Source: Dipylidium caninum
Lineage: Eukaryota; Platyhelminthes; Cestoda; Cyclophyllidea; Dipylidiidae
NCBI GenBank assembly: GCA_017562135.1
Contig: QEYB01001436.1
Coordinates: 372,001 to 436,000 of the forward strand
Reading direction: 5' to 3'
DNA length: 64,000 nucleotides
Part shown: positions 42,658 through 57,128 of the stretch, piece by piece
Numbering within the stretch: the first letter of the stretch is position 1
Layout: every line of letters begins with the position of its first letter
The notes under the pieces: model-generated
The model's database searches: none
Told to the model about the DNA's origin: nothing
Seen by the model: the letters and a program-made list of their open reading frames with translations, nothing else
Position numbers and translations under genes: made by a program

Positions 42658-45600
42658 TCAACCGGTCCCCTCCGTATCGCTCTCCAGCTCGGGCAGCCGG
42701 ATCCGCACCTCACCGGTCGGGCACTGCGGAGGGTCGACTCGCTGCATCGGCGCCTCGGACGGCCGAGCTTCAGTCGCGGAGGCGTCTAAAATATCAGTCA
42801 ATGTGACAGGCCACCGTGGCGGAGGCATAAACGAGAAGAAGTCCACACTCCCTGCAGGACACAACGCCTCGGAAGACATCTGCATGGCCTCGTCGAGTGT
42901 AGCGCGGCCAAACGCGAGTCAGCGGACAGACAGGACCTTCTGTCGCAGGGGGCGTTAAGAGAGCTCCTCTTCGGGACCCCCTCGACCTCCAGACTACTCA
43001 ATTTCCAGCCCCGGCAGCCATGGCTGCAAGGCTTCAGTGCAGATCTGCGTTCTCTCCCACAAACCCACGATGCACTCGATGTCCCGTGACCTCGTGGTAG
43101 AAGCCACCCCCCCCCCGGAAAAGGTCAAAAAGAGCACTCGAGCACCCACTCCATGGGACCTGGCGAGTGCACCACTCGCGACGGGGTTCCAAGACCGCTC
43201 AGGTGAATAAGACCAACCCAAAGTGCATTTCACTCGACTATGACGAACGGGGAAGCAGTGCTGAAGGATGTCAGCAGACGCGGATGACAGGTGCTCTCCG
43301 ACTACCGCCCGTCCACCGTCCGGCGCGATTGTCCGGCTGATGGAACAAACCAGGAGCGCAAAGAAAGACAAATTCACCAGCCAGACTTGGTGTTGACGTA
43401 GAGTCTGCGGCCACCGGAGGCACGACGGCCGGTGCTGCCGCTGCCGGTGCCGCTGCTGATGGTTGTTGCGGTGGTGGTGGTGTGGTGGCGGCGGGAGTGG
43501 GGGCGGCGGCGGTGGGAAGAGCTGATCCATCAGATTTGGCATGAATTTCTCCAATTGCGAGTACGTCTGGGACCACAGGAGAGCCTCCCTCGAGCCCGCC
43601 TCGGCGTCTCGCACCAAAATCGGCGCGGTGTCCTGCGTCCCGGTGTACAACACCAGCAGCATGTTTTTCAACGACTCCCGAACGGCGTCATTCTAAAATG
43701 GTGGAGATCATTTCACTCGATAACTTGTCTACGAAAGTAATTGCGAGAGCCGGACAAACGCACCAGAGAGTCCGAGATATTCGCCTTAATGTACTTCTCC
43801 ATGTAGGTCAGCATGCGTCGCCAGAGGCGGGAGAAGGCCTCCAGGGCGTAGAGGGGGCTGAGGTGTTGAAGAAAGACCTTCGTCAGCAGTGGAATTGCGC
43901 GCATTCGAGGATCTGTGTACTCGGCAAGAGCTCCGGGCACCGTAGCGGCCGAAGGAACCTCCAATCCGGAGGTACTCGCGCCACCACCGACAATTCCACC
44001 GCCAAAGATGTTGGAGAAGAAGCCGACGGTTGAAAGGTTGCCTTGACTGCCAGCCTCGCGGGCCATTCGAGCGGCAGCCGGGCCTGTGGAGTTGAGGAAG
44101 GAGGAAGAGACCGACGACCCGCCTGTACAGGTAGTTGCGGAAGTGGAGACCTCGTCAAAGGTGACGCTTTCGAGGAAGTTGGTGAGGAGAGGAAAGAGGA
44201 CCTAGACGAGAGGGCAACAATTCAACCTACTGGGAAGCTGAGCAGCTCAATGCCGAACTTGATGGAAAACGACAACGTGGAAACCATTCAATTCTTAACA
44301 GAGACTTAAGGAAGCCTCGTTGAAAAAATAGTTCCGCCTTTCCCCACATGCTGACGGTAAAGTGAACGCGTCAATTTGTCGTGGATCGGGGCGGAGTGAA
44401 CTACCTCGTTGAAGCAGTCGAGCCATTGAGCGCCAGTGAGGAGGTGGAGAATAGGCGAGAGGAGGGCGCGCTGGAGGAGGGCGAGGGCGTCGGCACGAAC
44501 CTCGCGGCGAGCGTCGACGGAGAGACGCGCGATAGCCTGCAGCAGCGCTCGCCAACAGGAGGGCCAGAGGAAGTCACTGATCGCGTCCAGTGTGTCTTTG
44601 GCCGAGGTGCTCGTCGTCGACTGTCTCGCCGTGGCGGCCCCGTCGCCCTCCTCTGCCTCCTCATGGTCCGCCGGCTTAGTCCACTCCACGTAAATGGAAG
44701 GTGCGCGACTGAAGAGGGTGTAGGCGAGATCCAACAGCTGAAGAGGCGAAAGAAGAAAGCTGTGAAATAAGTCCGATGCCTCTGTTATTCTTCAGCCTCT
44801 TCTTGTGTAACTAAACAGTTCTGTACCCGCCCAACCATCCATTTGCCATTTCAATGGGCCTCGTATGCAGTCCAATCAACGTCCACCTTATCCACCTCCT
44901 CCGTCTGTACCTCCCCTTGTCCAACTTCCGCTTCGACAACCTCTTCACCCGAGAGTTGGCTCAACTGTCTGCTCGGAGGCGTGAGGAAAGAGTAGACACC
45001 GGCCGAGTAGACACCGGCCGAGCACTTCAAAGCCCACAGAGGCGGGCACCCACCTGGAGAGCAGTCGCGCTAGTGAACGGATCGGGGGGCCGAGCGTCCG
45101 GGATATCGAAGAGGGGCGGCGAAACACGCTCGTTGGCACTGCTGGCCGAGGTCTTGCGCACTATGGAGGACTTCGGTGTGGTCAGAACCGCCTCAATGAA
45201 GACTCGCAGTGTGTGAACGCAGTACTGAAAGGCGAAAAGCACTGACAGACGCCAAGTTGGGACGTTGGGACGATCAACGGTGTCAAAGGGCCACTAACCT
45301 CGATATTTTTGGGGGTGATGTGGGCTGGATCACGAACGATGAAGGCGATGAAGTCGCAGGCCTTTTCGAGGGCAAACCAGTCCCGAAAGACAATCACAAT
45401 TGGCAAACGAAGGCGTGAAGACGGGACAAGGTCGCCTCCATCGTCCACTTTTTCCCTCTCTGAAGTTGCGCGCGTTTCGTCATTCGTGCTCTTCTTCTGC
45501 TTCCCCGAGTCTAAACAGATTGACGAGGTGGGATTAGCGCAAATCAGTTGGTCGGGACACTCCAATTCAGGCACTCAGGGACACCTGGTCGAGACACTCC

Positions 45601-48600
45601 AATGGGACGGAAAGGAGTTGGGCTCTCCCACTTCACAGACTCCGCTCTAATAGCAAAGGTGAGAAACTCATCGGCCTTCTTGGGTGACGAGGAAGCAAAA
45701 CAAGTCCCGCTAAACTGCAAAAGGAGAGTCGAACAGCAACGGGAACCCCCATCGTCCGAAGAATACCGTTTCTGGGGCGGCAAACCCGGGGGACAAAGGT
45801 GTGGAGTTTACAAAGTGGACGGGTCAGGCGGTCAATGCGAAGATGTGGGAGAAAAAAATTCGGGCCAAGTTAGTTGAAAAAGGGGAAGGTAGCACAGGTG
45901 GGCGGACAGGAAAAAATCCGTTCATGGCCATTCATTGGCTCCCAAATTAACAGACGAAAACTCAGTGGAAGCGCAACTAGGGACGCGAAAAATCAAGGCG
46001 TTCGGGTAGTTTAAGGCAGGAGGGTTCCCCAGGCCCAGTGGGGACCGCATATACACTGCGAACTGGGCCAAATGCTGGGGGACGGAAAATAATAGGCTGA
46101 ACGTCAGTCAGACTGCATAAAATCTACTCTAAGGCTTCGTGAAATCAGCGAAAAGAGGAGCACCTGTGACCTCCGCCTTGTCCACGACGTTGACAAGGAC
46201 CCAAGACTCAATGCCCGCGCCACTGCCACCGCCACCGCCACCGCCAAGGCTGGACGCTGGACGCTGACGGCGGGGGTCATTCGCGGTGTCGACGCAGGCA
46301 CCATTGTCACTGCCGGGGTCGAGTATCGCCTGTGAACCCTTTGCTCCGACGTCTGTTGTCGTGTTCAGAAGACTCGAGTCTGCGTTGAAACCGAAGTGGA
46401 AAGCAAAAACCGAGTGAAAGGAGAGAGAAGCAGTGGAAGATAGACTGCTGACGGAAGAGGTCCTAGTACTTGACTAAAGGGACTTTCAGCAGAGAGAGAT
46501 TTCCGCCCTGAGGGAGGAAGTGTGAGGAAGTAAACGCCTCCCGGGGAAGGGTGGAGCAATGGGAAGAGCAAATAAATAAATGGTGGAATGAGTGCTAGAA
46601 AAGAATATTAACAAAGAGGAAGAGAGAGGAAATAAATTAAGATTTGTTCGTGACTGAGCGATGGGCGGCTGAGTGGAGGCAAAACAGAAGAAGGGACGAA
46701 TGAAATTAAGCTTCCACCGGCAACTCACCCATATTCTGTTTCCTGTTACCCCTCAAATCCTGCCGAGGATGAGCCTCCAACTCCTCCGGGGTGATGGGGA
46801 AGGCGCCCGCGCCACAGACCTCGAGGAGACCCAAGATGAGTTGCCAATCGTGCGGTGACGGCACCTCCACCGCCATCGCTCCACCCTCCTCCGCCAGCAG
46901 GGTGTCCACCCCGCACACCACCTGTCGGGCCACAGAGCTGCCTCCGCCGTCCGCGATGGTCTGCGAGGCCTCGGCGAAGCGGTGACGGTGGAGCAGACGG
47001 CGGCTGCTGGCGGCAGACGCTGAGGTGGGTGTGACGGAACGGGGAGGGGAGGAGGAGGGTCGAAGAAGGTAGGGACCACGTTCTTGCAGGACAGTGAGTA
47101 GGCAGGCAAAGATCTACGAGTGCAGAATAATTTACCGTGAATTTTAGCCTTCATTCTTGGCTGAATGGATATTACTTCACATTGTACGGATGGGCAGATG
47201 GGATAATCACAGAGACTGAGGGTGCAACTAAGAAACCGCCGAATGTTAGACAGAAAATAAGAAGTTACACAGAGTCGCAGGTCAGAGAGAACCAAGAGGA
47301 GAGAGAAGGAGTGGACGGGCATGTGTGGGCTGATACGGACACAATTTCATGGACAAATGAAGCGATGAAGCCGGCGGCTACACAATTCCCAGCTGCCCAA
47401 ACAGTCATAAGGGGAGGTCTTAGATGCAAAACCCCGATGAAATTAAACAATTTCATGAGTGCAAGTCAAATGTGAAATGTTTTGTGAAAGAAACGCAAAG
47501 AGAAATTAAATTTCCAGTATGAAAAAAGGGGTCAACGACACAACAAATAACCTGCGTGGCCAACTCCTCCTGCCGACGAAGTAGTCGTAAGGCCAGGCGC
47601 AGCATCCCCCGCCACCACACACTCCACCAGGAAGGTGGGCTCCTTCGCATGCCGCAGGATGTCAACCAAATGTCCGCAAACCATGAACCAGAGTTGGGCA
47701 ATTCGGTCTCGGTTGTACAGGAGCACTTCCAGCAGGAGTGTCAAGCAGAAAACCTGGCTCCTCTCGCCCCCAACGGTTTCTGGGGCCACGGATTCGCAGG
47801 TGTCCAAGCTTATTCCGCCATTGGTGAGGCCATAGAGAAGCGCCTAAAGGTGGGGAGAAAGAAACAAGCTAAAAAAACACAATCCAAGGAAGTGAGAGAG
47901 GGTGGGGGAGTTTGTTCTTTGGAGGGCACCTTGACGAGTTCCTGCAACGACTCCAGCATGAGAAATTTGGATTCTTCAAAGAGACCTTCGATGTGACACT
48001 CCTCGACGGTCAACTTGGCGGCTTGGAGGGCGGACAATTCATCGTCGTGGACAGATTGCGGCAGAGTGAAGACCTTCGCGGCAGCAGAGCCGGGAACAGC
48101 AGAATTGTCGATGAGGCGGAAGAGATCGGTGGCGGAGGAGAAGCAGCGGGGCCCGGAGGAGGGCGGAAGGGTCCTCAAATCCCCGTTCGCGGGGTGTCAG
48201 GCGGTGGAGAAGTGGGCGGTTCCAAGTTTGACGAGGATCCGAGGGTTAAATAGTGGTAAAGGAACCCAACACCCGAGGTCAGAGCTGAATGAAGAAGTTA
48301 AAAAAATAATAAATAAAATACCATTTAGAAATTTGGAGCGCCTGTCAGGAAGCCAAAAGGTGACCTACCGACTGCCAAACTCATTGACATGTTCGTTTGA
48401 GACGACACTCGCGGCACTGCTGTGGGCGGGCAGGAAGTCGGGCGTGCGGACGAGAGCGGGCGGTAGGAGGCGGGCGTGGAGAAGACGGAGAAGGCAGTCG
48501 AGGAGGAGGGAGCGCCACCCCTCCCTCAGCATGTCCCCGTGGGTCGCGGCCAGCGCAAAAACCAGTCGGGTGGCCAGTTGGGCTTTCACGCTCCGGCCCA

Positions 48601-51600
48601 GCGCCAAGCCGACCGACTCGGGCGTCTGCATCGGGACACAAAGCAGGGAGCAGTTGATTTAAAAGTGCCTCGTAAACGGCTCAACAGCGGATAATAGACT
48701 TTCCGTCACTCCGTCCAAACGTTTTAAAAGAACCCTGTGATTAAACGTCCACTCGAATGGAAAAAAAGGTGGCAGTTTACATTTCAGGCAGGATTGACGG
48801 CATACCGCCTGGAGAACGAGTAAGTGGGTCTGGCGTTGACATCGCGCGTAAGAAGACACCCTCTCCGGCGAGTGGCCGGTGAAATACACTCGTGGTGGGA
48901 AAATTCACTCCAGATTAACCGAGGCCTCCTGGTGCAACAGTCTGCCACAAAAGATGCGTAGCCGTCACTGTGGCTCAGGCTGAGGACGATGACAGAGTGA
49001 AACTACCGTCGTCCGTGATAACATGATAATTATGTGAATGAGGCTCGAATTGTAAATGGGGGGGGGGCAACAGCGCCGCATGGCTTAATTTACAGAGACC
49101 CGGAGTGAAAAAGGATAAACACTGATAATCGGACTAGACGCAAGAAAGAAAAGTGGAGACAGGCGGATAAAGTATTAGGGTGTAAAAAGGCGGATTACGG
49201 GAGAGAGAGAGAGAGAGAGAGCTCACCTCAGTGGGACTAAGAAGGAGAGTGAATTTGCAAAAGGAGATGATGAGATTGTCGAAAACCTGAGTCATGTGGA
49301 AGTGCGCTGCTATACGCGCGCAACGCACAAAACCCCTTATCGTCTTGGCCTGCAACGCCGCGTCGGCGGACTTGTCCAAGACGAAAGAGAGCGCGGCCAC
49401 CGTGGAGCCCCAGAGCATCACAAAGAGGTCCGCGTCAAAGGGACCCGGTGGCAGGTGGATGTAGTGCTGAAAAGACGGATGACTGCTACGCCTGACAAGG
49501 CACTAAAAGGTTAAAGTTGGGCATCAGTTAGGCACAGTCCACAAGAAGTCCTCGTGAGTGTGAAAGGAGAGCCAAGTTATTATAGGATGTTCGAGTTTAA
49601 ATTATTTAATGACTCGAAAAACTGATACAAAACGGATGCGCGGGAGATGGACGAAACGATGGACTGAGGAAGAGGAGGGATGAAACGAGACAAGTACCGT
49701 AGAAAAGAGTCAGAAAAAAACTTCTAAAAGTTGCAGGCAAACTCTAAGCGATTAGGCAACCAGGGGTCTGAACCTTCTGTGGTGGATCATTAGGACCAGG
49801 TTACGGTGAGACACGTTGGAGAAAAATAGAACTTGAGGAGGGGGAAAGAGGATATACTCGGGCGGGTGACAAAGGGACCAAGAAAGTACAGCCACGAAAA
49901 ACCCGAACTCTGCGTCTCGGCCTGAGGCAGAGCAGGCACGACGACAAAAATAGGGGGTTTTAAAGGCCGAAGAGAAAGGAGTCTGATATGGTGTGTAACA
50001 GTCCTTCAGGGGTTTATAATAGAGGCACATTTCTGGGCCGCAAAAAGTCCAAACATTAGTGCTTTTTTGAAAACTAAATTTGTAAACCCAACCCATACAC
50101 TGCCTCTTGTTGTAAGACCTGAAGGTTGTCGAGAAGAAGGGTGAAAAAGAAACATTAATGGTGTAGAAGATATTCCTTTCGTTGATTTGGACAGTGATAG
50201 GGAGAAGCGAGGTTTCATTCATCCCCAAATCCAACTTTTCTCGTGCTTAATGCGATTGCATTTGGTCGGGTTAGTGAATAAACGAAAAGAGGGAGAAGAA
50301 GCCTACTCGTTAGAGTTAAGTAGTATGGGCACGAGCATTGGCAACTCGCCTTCCATAAGTAGTTTTCCCTCACCGCGCCGGTCTGTTCGCTGGGCATGAC
50401 AATCTCCCTGCCCCGAATGCTCTCGTACACAGCCTCAATTAGATCGGGGGCAAACTCCCCGCCCCCGTTCATGCCCTTCAAGTTGCGTTTAAAATCCGCA
50501 CACGTCATCGGGACATTCTGCCGACGGGAGTTGGGATTGTGCTGATCCGTGTTGAGCATCAAGAGGGCGTAGGCCAAGGTGAAGGCCGCGTCCACGTTGG
50601 CGAAGGGCGCGTCGTTGGCCTCGAACCATTGCTCGGCGAAAGACTCCATGAGGTGTTGAATGAGCGGCGCCTCGCCGGGAATGCGGAAGGCCTCCAGGTA
50701 GGTGCGCAGCGCCTCGTCTATCCGCGTGCCTCGGAAGTTAAAGTGACTAAAAATTAGGTTAAATAAGAGGAGATGGAAATGTTAAGTGTGTGCGTAAATA
50801 GGCGAATAAATTCTATGCTGAGATTGCCCCACTTACCGAACAAATGCCACCAAAATGTCGGTGTTTTTGCGATTGGAGAGATACTCGCCGATCGTCTTCT
50901 TGTCCAACCGCGGATTCTCGGCCAGGAAAGAGGCCATCTCCACCGGATCCAGCGGATCCGAGAGGAGGCCATTCTTCTGCAAAAAGGCTATTCCATCCTT
51001 GGGTTTTAGGTTAAACCGATCAGAGCCGCTCAAGAGTAGCTAGAAGGTAAACAAACAGACGTAAAAAAGCAGTAGGAAGTCACTTAATGAACGAGAGTTG
51101 GCCGCGGGGAGGCGTTGAAATCCATCGCACCTTCTTTCGAGTCTTTTGCACAACCAAACTGTCCGACGTTGGTATGGCCGTGGATGAAATCCAATGCCGA
51201 TTAGAACAGAAGCCTGGACGCCAGGCGCTCGTTGATTGTCGCGATCCCTAAACGAAGTAGGAGATGATGATGATGATGATGATAACGCCTGTTGTGTGCC
51301 CTGCCACCAAGTCCTTTTTCGCATGAGGGAGGAGATAAATTGTGCGAGAAAATGGATAAAAAAAACCCGAGTTGTCAGCCGTGACAACATGACAATGCGT
51401 CTGTGATTCCACCAAAATCATGTAATGACGACTGGCCATTCGTCTACAGTCTTGTAAACAATTTGCTGCACCCCCGTCCCCGCCCCCACGGACGATCCAC
51501 CTCGAACATGCGCCAGCGGAGTGCCACGACGCCGTGCAACACTCACCCCTTCGGTGGCCTCGTGGACAGCGCTGTTGCCGGTCTGAGTGTCGATGGCGTC

Positions 51601-54600
51601 GATGACGGAGAGGAGGGCGTCCAAGGCGAGGAGGTTAATCGCCGTAGATCGGTTCGTCAGATAGACGTTCTTGGTGAGCATCTCGGTGATATCCTCGAAG
51701 AGATTGGAACAGTAGGGATCACAATCGTAATTTACGTAAATCTCCGCGGCAAGTCCAGGCAAGAGGAAGAGTTGGACGACCGCGTCGAGGGCGACTTCAC
51801 GATGCTCATTGGTGATGCGATCGCTGTCTGAGGAGATGAGGGCAATTAGGCGTTGGAAGTAGACCTGCAGGAGAGGGGGGAAAACAGCCAGTTCTTCAGG
51901 GCAGGCGGGGCGTTAGGGCGCAGAGGCAAAATGTCTGACTGCAATCCCCCAGACTCTCCGGGTGCTACGACCCACACACTTGGAGGCGTGTTGACGGGGA
52001 TGGTGAGCCGTCGGGCAGCCGATTAGGCGCTGGATGGCCTGCAGCAGAATTGTATGATCTGCAGATCGTCCAACCGGACGCCTACAGGCCCCATTGCGGG
52101 TCGAAATGTCGCCCGACCTCGAGGGGGATTGCAGAATGCCAAGACAACACAAAAGGCAGACGGTGGGACTTCTGTGCTATGCGAGAGGCTCACACACACG
52201 CACACACATACACACAGCCAGAGCAATTCAGCTGTGCAGCAATGCCATCCACCTGACCTCAGGCCTCAAATGTCCCAAAACTACCCGCGGCGAAGGCTTT
52301 CATCTTCTTGGAGCACCGGCCTCGAAGACCTCAGCACCCTGCACACCGCCTGGCAGTCATTCGCGGTTTAGACGCAGAAATACGCCGAAATCTACAGCGA
52401 AGTCCCCCTAGTGGACCTTCAGCAGTTCACAGCAGAATGGAGGCGAACGTGAAATGTCACCCAGAGCCAGCCGAGGGATTCAACTCTCTAGACGGGCGGA
52501 AAGACGAGGCCAACAAGCGGCATGATCGAATTACCTCGAGTTGCAATTTCAAGTGCATACGCAGAGCCTCGAAGAGGAGGAAGGCGACACGCAGGGTGGC
52601 GGCGAAGAGACCTAGGTGATCGCGATAGAGCAACATCATGAGGTATTTGGTCATGTCGGTGGACACTAGACGTAGGAGGGAGGGACAGACGTGGAGGAAG
52701 TCGGCGCCTGTCTCCAGGGCGATGGTGAGGAGGCCGAGGGAGACTTTGATCACCCCCTCGTTGTGTTGCTCCGGATTCAGCAGGTCAACGAGTATGGCAA
52801 AGAGATTGTGCACCGCCTGAAGGTTGTAGGGACGGCAGATACGGTCGTTGGCGCTCTCCTCGTCTGCATTGTGGAAAGGGGTTGCAGTCTTTTAAGAAGG
52901 GGACATCGCCTCATCGCTTTCGCTGGATAGGCCATCAAAACTGGGAAAGTGCTCCATTGAACTGGATACGATGCGGCAAAGTCAAAAGGAGGGAGGGGAA
53001 CAAAACGCGGCAATTTTTATCAAAAGTCGCAGTCTACAAGCAAGGCATGGAAGCAGTCTGGATGCTGTGACGATTGATAATTGACAAAGGGTGACTAGTC
53101 AAGCCGGAAATACACAGAGCTGACATTTCACGAAGGAGATGGTCATGGGACGAGAGAGAGAGAGAGAAGGCGATGCAAGGCTACCCAGAGAGACCCAAAT
53201 GAGGGCAGAAGCAAAGGACACAAGAGCAACGACAACAACAACGTCTGGGCCCGAAGATGTCCTAAGGACTATGCTTCCGCAGTCCGGGGTGGATGAGAGT
53301 GGCCAACGCCGAAACGGTGGAACCGCGTGATTGCAAGGCTGTCTAAGCGTGTTGAAGACGTGCGCGTCGCTGGCAGATGGTCGGGGAAACAGGGTCACCA
53401 CAGCCCAGCCATTAAACGGTTCTGCCCACATGCGAGGAGCACTTACTGCCTGAGGGGGGAAGCAGGTCAAAAGTGGGAGGGAATAGGGCAAAAACAACCG
53501 GGAAAGGGCGATCTGGACATTAGTAAATCTTCTCTCCAGGGTAAATGTGACAGAAAGACATCGATAAAAATGGTCTAGTGAAGAACAGAAAAAAGGAGCA
53601 AAGCAACAACTGCTATCGGACTGACCTTCAGCCTCGACCGTATGTTCCACAACCTCCTGGCCAATTTCCACGGTGAAGGGGACGGGAGAATGTGACGCTG
53701 ATGGCGGATTTGGCTCCTCACCGGACGCAACACCAAACGCCTCACGATCCCCCACCAGATGCTCACCCAGACTGCAAATGCTTTCGACGTGGGAGAGCTC
53801 TAGAAGTGAGGCAATCCGAGTCATTACACTGCCTTGGCCGTCCCCCAATGCAACAGTCTCGCGACAACACACGTTTGTTATCAAAAACGGGGCAGGAATA
53901 CTCGCGACAAGAGGAGAATGTGGCAACAAAGGACACACATGGCCAAGGCGTGATTGCGCAAGTGGGGGGGGGGGACAGGAACGCTGCGACAGCGGGACCA
54001 AGGCGACAAAACTCCCGATTTGCATACACCAAAGAAGGCGACCACCGATGGTGGTGACGAAGGCTTGTTTCGGGCATCAGAATCCTTCAACCCTTAATTT
54101 TACACACGAGGTTGAGTGGTTAGACAGGGAGATGTCCGTCCAACCGGGTGTGGGCGAAAAGTTCGCCTGTTTGGCCACTTTGGCCACGGGTCCACACCGA
54201 AATGGGATTCGCATCAATCCGAGTGACTGGCTATTGACAGGCCTGTCACTGACACTGATGCAACATGTCAGGGGTAAGTGGAAGCCGATATGAAGACAAC
54301 TGCCAGTTGAGGCAAGGCTCGATTGCACACACGTCATTTACTGGTCGCTGTTGGGCTATTCGCGACTGCAGTCGTCGCCCATCTCCTCCTCCTTCTCCCC
54401 TCTTCTCCCCTCCCCCAGGCCTAGTATAATCAGCGTTGCGTTGACACTCAACCGCACACCCTCAAACACCGAGTGTAGCGTAGGGGGGATGATAGCGAAA
54501 GGATCTGCGCCCACAGAGGCCTTCAAGTCAGCTCAGCGGCACTACAAACGGACCTGTTGTGGCCGTCGAGGGAGTTTCAAGCCTAAGAAAGTGAGCAACC

Positions 54601-57128
54601 ACTGCCGGGCGCCTTCTACCAACCCTCAAAACTGCCGTCTATCCAAATGACACCACAAAATGCTAAAGTTGCATCAGAGATCTGGGAAAGTCAGAAAGGA
54701 CGCATACGAAGGAGCGGGAGGCGGCGGATTGGACTGCAAGTCACGCGCTCATTGGGCTGAAGGCCCACTTTGACCCCGTGAAAACCAAAAAGAGGCGACC
54801 TCAACAGGGAAAACGAATGCATCAATCCGCCCTTCACCCAGACATAGCTACCACACAGGATGAGTGACTGGGAAGGCAGAACACTCAAACAAATGAAGGA
54901 AAATGCTGCAATGTGAATTTCGTGGAAATAGACGGTCAAATTAATTGCCCACTGGCTCCCATTTTAAAAACAGTTATTGTGTAGACGCGGCACATAATTC
55001 GCCGACCCACGTGTCACTTTGAAGACGGACAGACTGTAAATAAGGCCATTTTTCAAAATCTACAAAATTTATCTCCGACCGCATGACTAAGCCAGACGAG
55101 TAAAGCGTTGATTGGACTCAACCCTTGTCATAAACAGAGCAGGTAAATGACGAAACAACTCTGGGTTGGTGAATATCCGCAACGAGCACACCTTCGACGT
55201 GTTTGTGATAATTGACGTGTGTGAAAGCACTTCTTTAGAGCGGTAAAAAGCGTGAAAGATTATATCCGACCGAACTGACCCCTGGAGGAGGAAGGACCTG
55301 CGAGGAATCCTGCTAAATCCCGACCCAGTGCGCCGTACTTCTAACAGCGCTCCACTTGTGCTTTGGGGAAAAACGGAAACGACCATTGACACCGGTTCAA
55401 GAGCCTGTTAGTTTTATCATGGAAGGGTCAAAGTCAGTGGCCTTTGTCAACCATTCTGTCTAAGTTAGAGGCAACTAACTCGCAGTTACACAAAGTTATC
55501 ATCGAAAGTAGAAGAACCGCCTCCGTGGAAAATACTCGTCAACTTTACATGTTTTTATTTTCAAAAAAAAACTGATTAAATACCTGACCGACCAATGCGG
55601 ATGGATAAGGATAGGGACGAGATCAAAAGCCTCCGCAGAGTAAGAGGAGAAAAAGATGGGCAAATGACCTAAATATAACTTCAAACAAAGCATCTTTCAG
55701 TACATTAAGTGATTGCAATGCCATCACCTCCTAATCTACGCCGTCGTTATTTCATCTTACTGCCTTATCACCGGATAAGGACGATTTTTGCCAGGCATCG
55801 AGATATTAGTCTTCGAGAGTGGGGTCTCAAAAGTTGGCTTCATCATACTGATGGTGATTGCCCCTCGTGTCGCCTCATCGGCTTAGATTTGCTAATAAAA
55901 AGGGGGACAAAAAGCAAAGTGGCCAAAAAAGAAATGAGAGATAAGCATCTACCCCTGATGAAATCGGCGTTCGATTGGCACCCACATCATGTCACTCTCC
56001 ATCATTCTGGCAATAAATCAGTAAACAAATGACTCGGTTACTGGGGCATTAACTCTCTTAACTCTCAATTGTCCTTCAGTTCACAAGAAGGCAAATACTG
56101 TAGACAACAAAAAAACGATTGACACAAATGACGCATAGTGACAAATTGTAACTACTGATCACAAAGTCAGACATCTACCGAGATTTATGAGTGAACATAC
56201 AAACCTCCTATTCATGGCTAATCAGACAAGTAAATGGGCATAATTAACTGTTTTCTAACCTTCTGTTCCAGTCTCGTTAACTTGAGATTCCACCAACTTT
56301 TCTTCGATCGGCGACGCCTCAGCTTGAATCGTCGGTTTCCGACTTCCCCTTCGTGAGGGCTTTCCAGGGCTCCCATTGACTGTTTTGTCTTCCAGTGTCT
56401 AGCGAAAGATTAAAAAATAAAAAAATAAACCGGTCCTACTTGAGCATTTTCAGCGGCTGATAGCAGTGCGGGGAGACGGGAGAAGAAAAGTTGAACAATG
56501 GAGGCTAGAAAGTGTTCAGCTGTACGCCGAAGTAGTTCCGATAACTTCGTCTCCAAACATATCCGTAGACAATTTTGAAGAATTTCGAAGACCATCTCGT
56601 TGGAAAGAAGGGGGCCGGAAGGAATAAGAAGGAGAGTGCGAAGAAGGTGAACAATCTTCATCAAGACCACTTCATCTGAACTCAGGTTGCTACGAATAAA
56701 ACGCGCAAGAATTACGGCCTCCGCAACAGACTCTACAGCGATACCAATAGTTGTCTGAGAGGTATTCGAGTTGCTTGGACGGACTTCGAGAAGTCCGTAA
56801 GCGAGGAACTTCTCCACAGAGGTTAGAGCAAGACCAGTGATTGGGCCAGTTGTAGTCTCCGAACGAATAACATCCAGGAAGGGGGTTAGATAAGTGAGTG
56901 GATCGAGGGAATCCAAATCTTGGCGAAAAGGAAGAGTATAGAGAAGAGAAACCGTGTCTTACCTGGAGTTTCATTCAGTTTGGAGCGGAGGGATATGAGA
57001 TTGTTGATAAGTGCCTGTTTCGATTGTTCCTGTGGGGAGCGGAAGTTTGGCCGAGGGGTACATTTCATGGAGATGAGCAACATCGACACCTCCGATTTAA
57101 CCATACTGAGTGCGTTCGGAGGTGCCAT
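42658..57128 (-). CDS. GBF1: GBF1-type Arf guanine-nucleotide exchange factor
   Basis: Activates Arf GTPases at the cis-Golgi for COPI coat assembly. Twenty exons: 56963-57128, 56440-56918, 56260-56398, 53626-53799, 52535-52863, 51547-51864, 50837-51039, 50350-50746, 49227-49466, 48369-48625, 47930-48173, 47552-47843, 46750-47113, 46164-46352, 45299-45510, 45054-45224, 44405-44737, 43764-44201, 43378-43692, 42658-42879. All phases agree except exon 12, which has one extra base. With that discounted, about 1826 residues (human 1859). Order: DCB (RSETTTGPITGLALTSVEKF), HUS (YVNYDCDPYCSNLFEDITEM), SEC7 (FRIPGEAPLIQHLMESFAEQ with the catalytic Glu; YALLMLNTDQHN), then HDS repeats (THGDMLREGW, SKFLMLESLQEL, FIVRDPAHITP, RAIPLLTKVFLQHLSPL, ESLKNMLLVLYTG). 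Proline-rich C-terminus. Intron 8 uses a GC donor. The exon 19 end and exon 20 start are the least certain. Confidence 0.93.
47606..47610 (-). other. GBF1: Apparent +1 frameshift in GBF1 exon 12
   Basis: A run of five C (G on the coding strand). Before it the frame reads FLVECVV. After it the neighbouring frame reads GMLRLALRLLRRQEELATQ, matching human VVGLLRLAIRLLRREEISAQ. One base fewer in the run makes the exon 291 nt and restores the phase to exon 13. Confidence 0.85.
49201..49220 (+). repeat. GA microsatellite in GBF1 intron 9
   Basis: Ten GA units (gagaga) directly before the donor of exon 9 as read on the plus strand, so on the coding strand a TC run starts a few bases inside the intron. 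Confidence 0.85.
50344..50349 (-). other. GBF1: GC splice donor of GBF1 intron 8
   Basis: The coding strand reads TGGAAG|GCGAGT. No nearby GT donor has the phase needed to join exon 9 (HYIHLPPGPFDADLFVMLWG), whose frame matches human YDLDLFTMTWG. Confidence 0.6.

Noticed and set aside
42994..43377. Reading GBF1 exon 19 through to a stop at 42994
   Set aside because: A GTGAAT donor at 43377 and a phase-matched exon at 42658-42879 give a C-terminus (PPPRWPVTLTDIL) that resembles the human end (PPMTLPIIL) better. The read-through remains a weak alternative.
53099..54025. 308-codon minus-strand open frame as a gene of its own
   Set aside because: Its middle (53626-53799) is GBF1 exon 4, bounded by a good acceptor and donor in the right phase. 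The rest is flanking intron.
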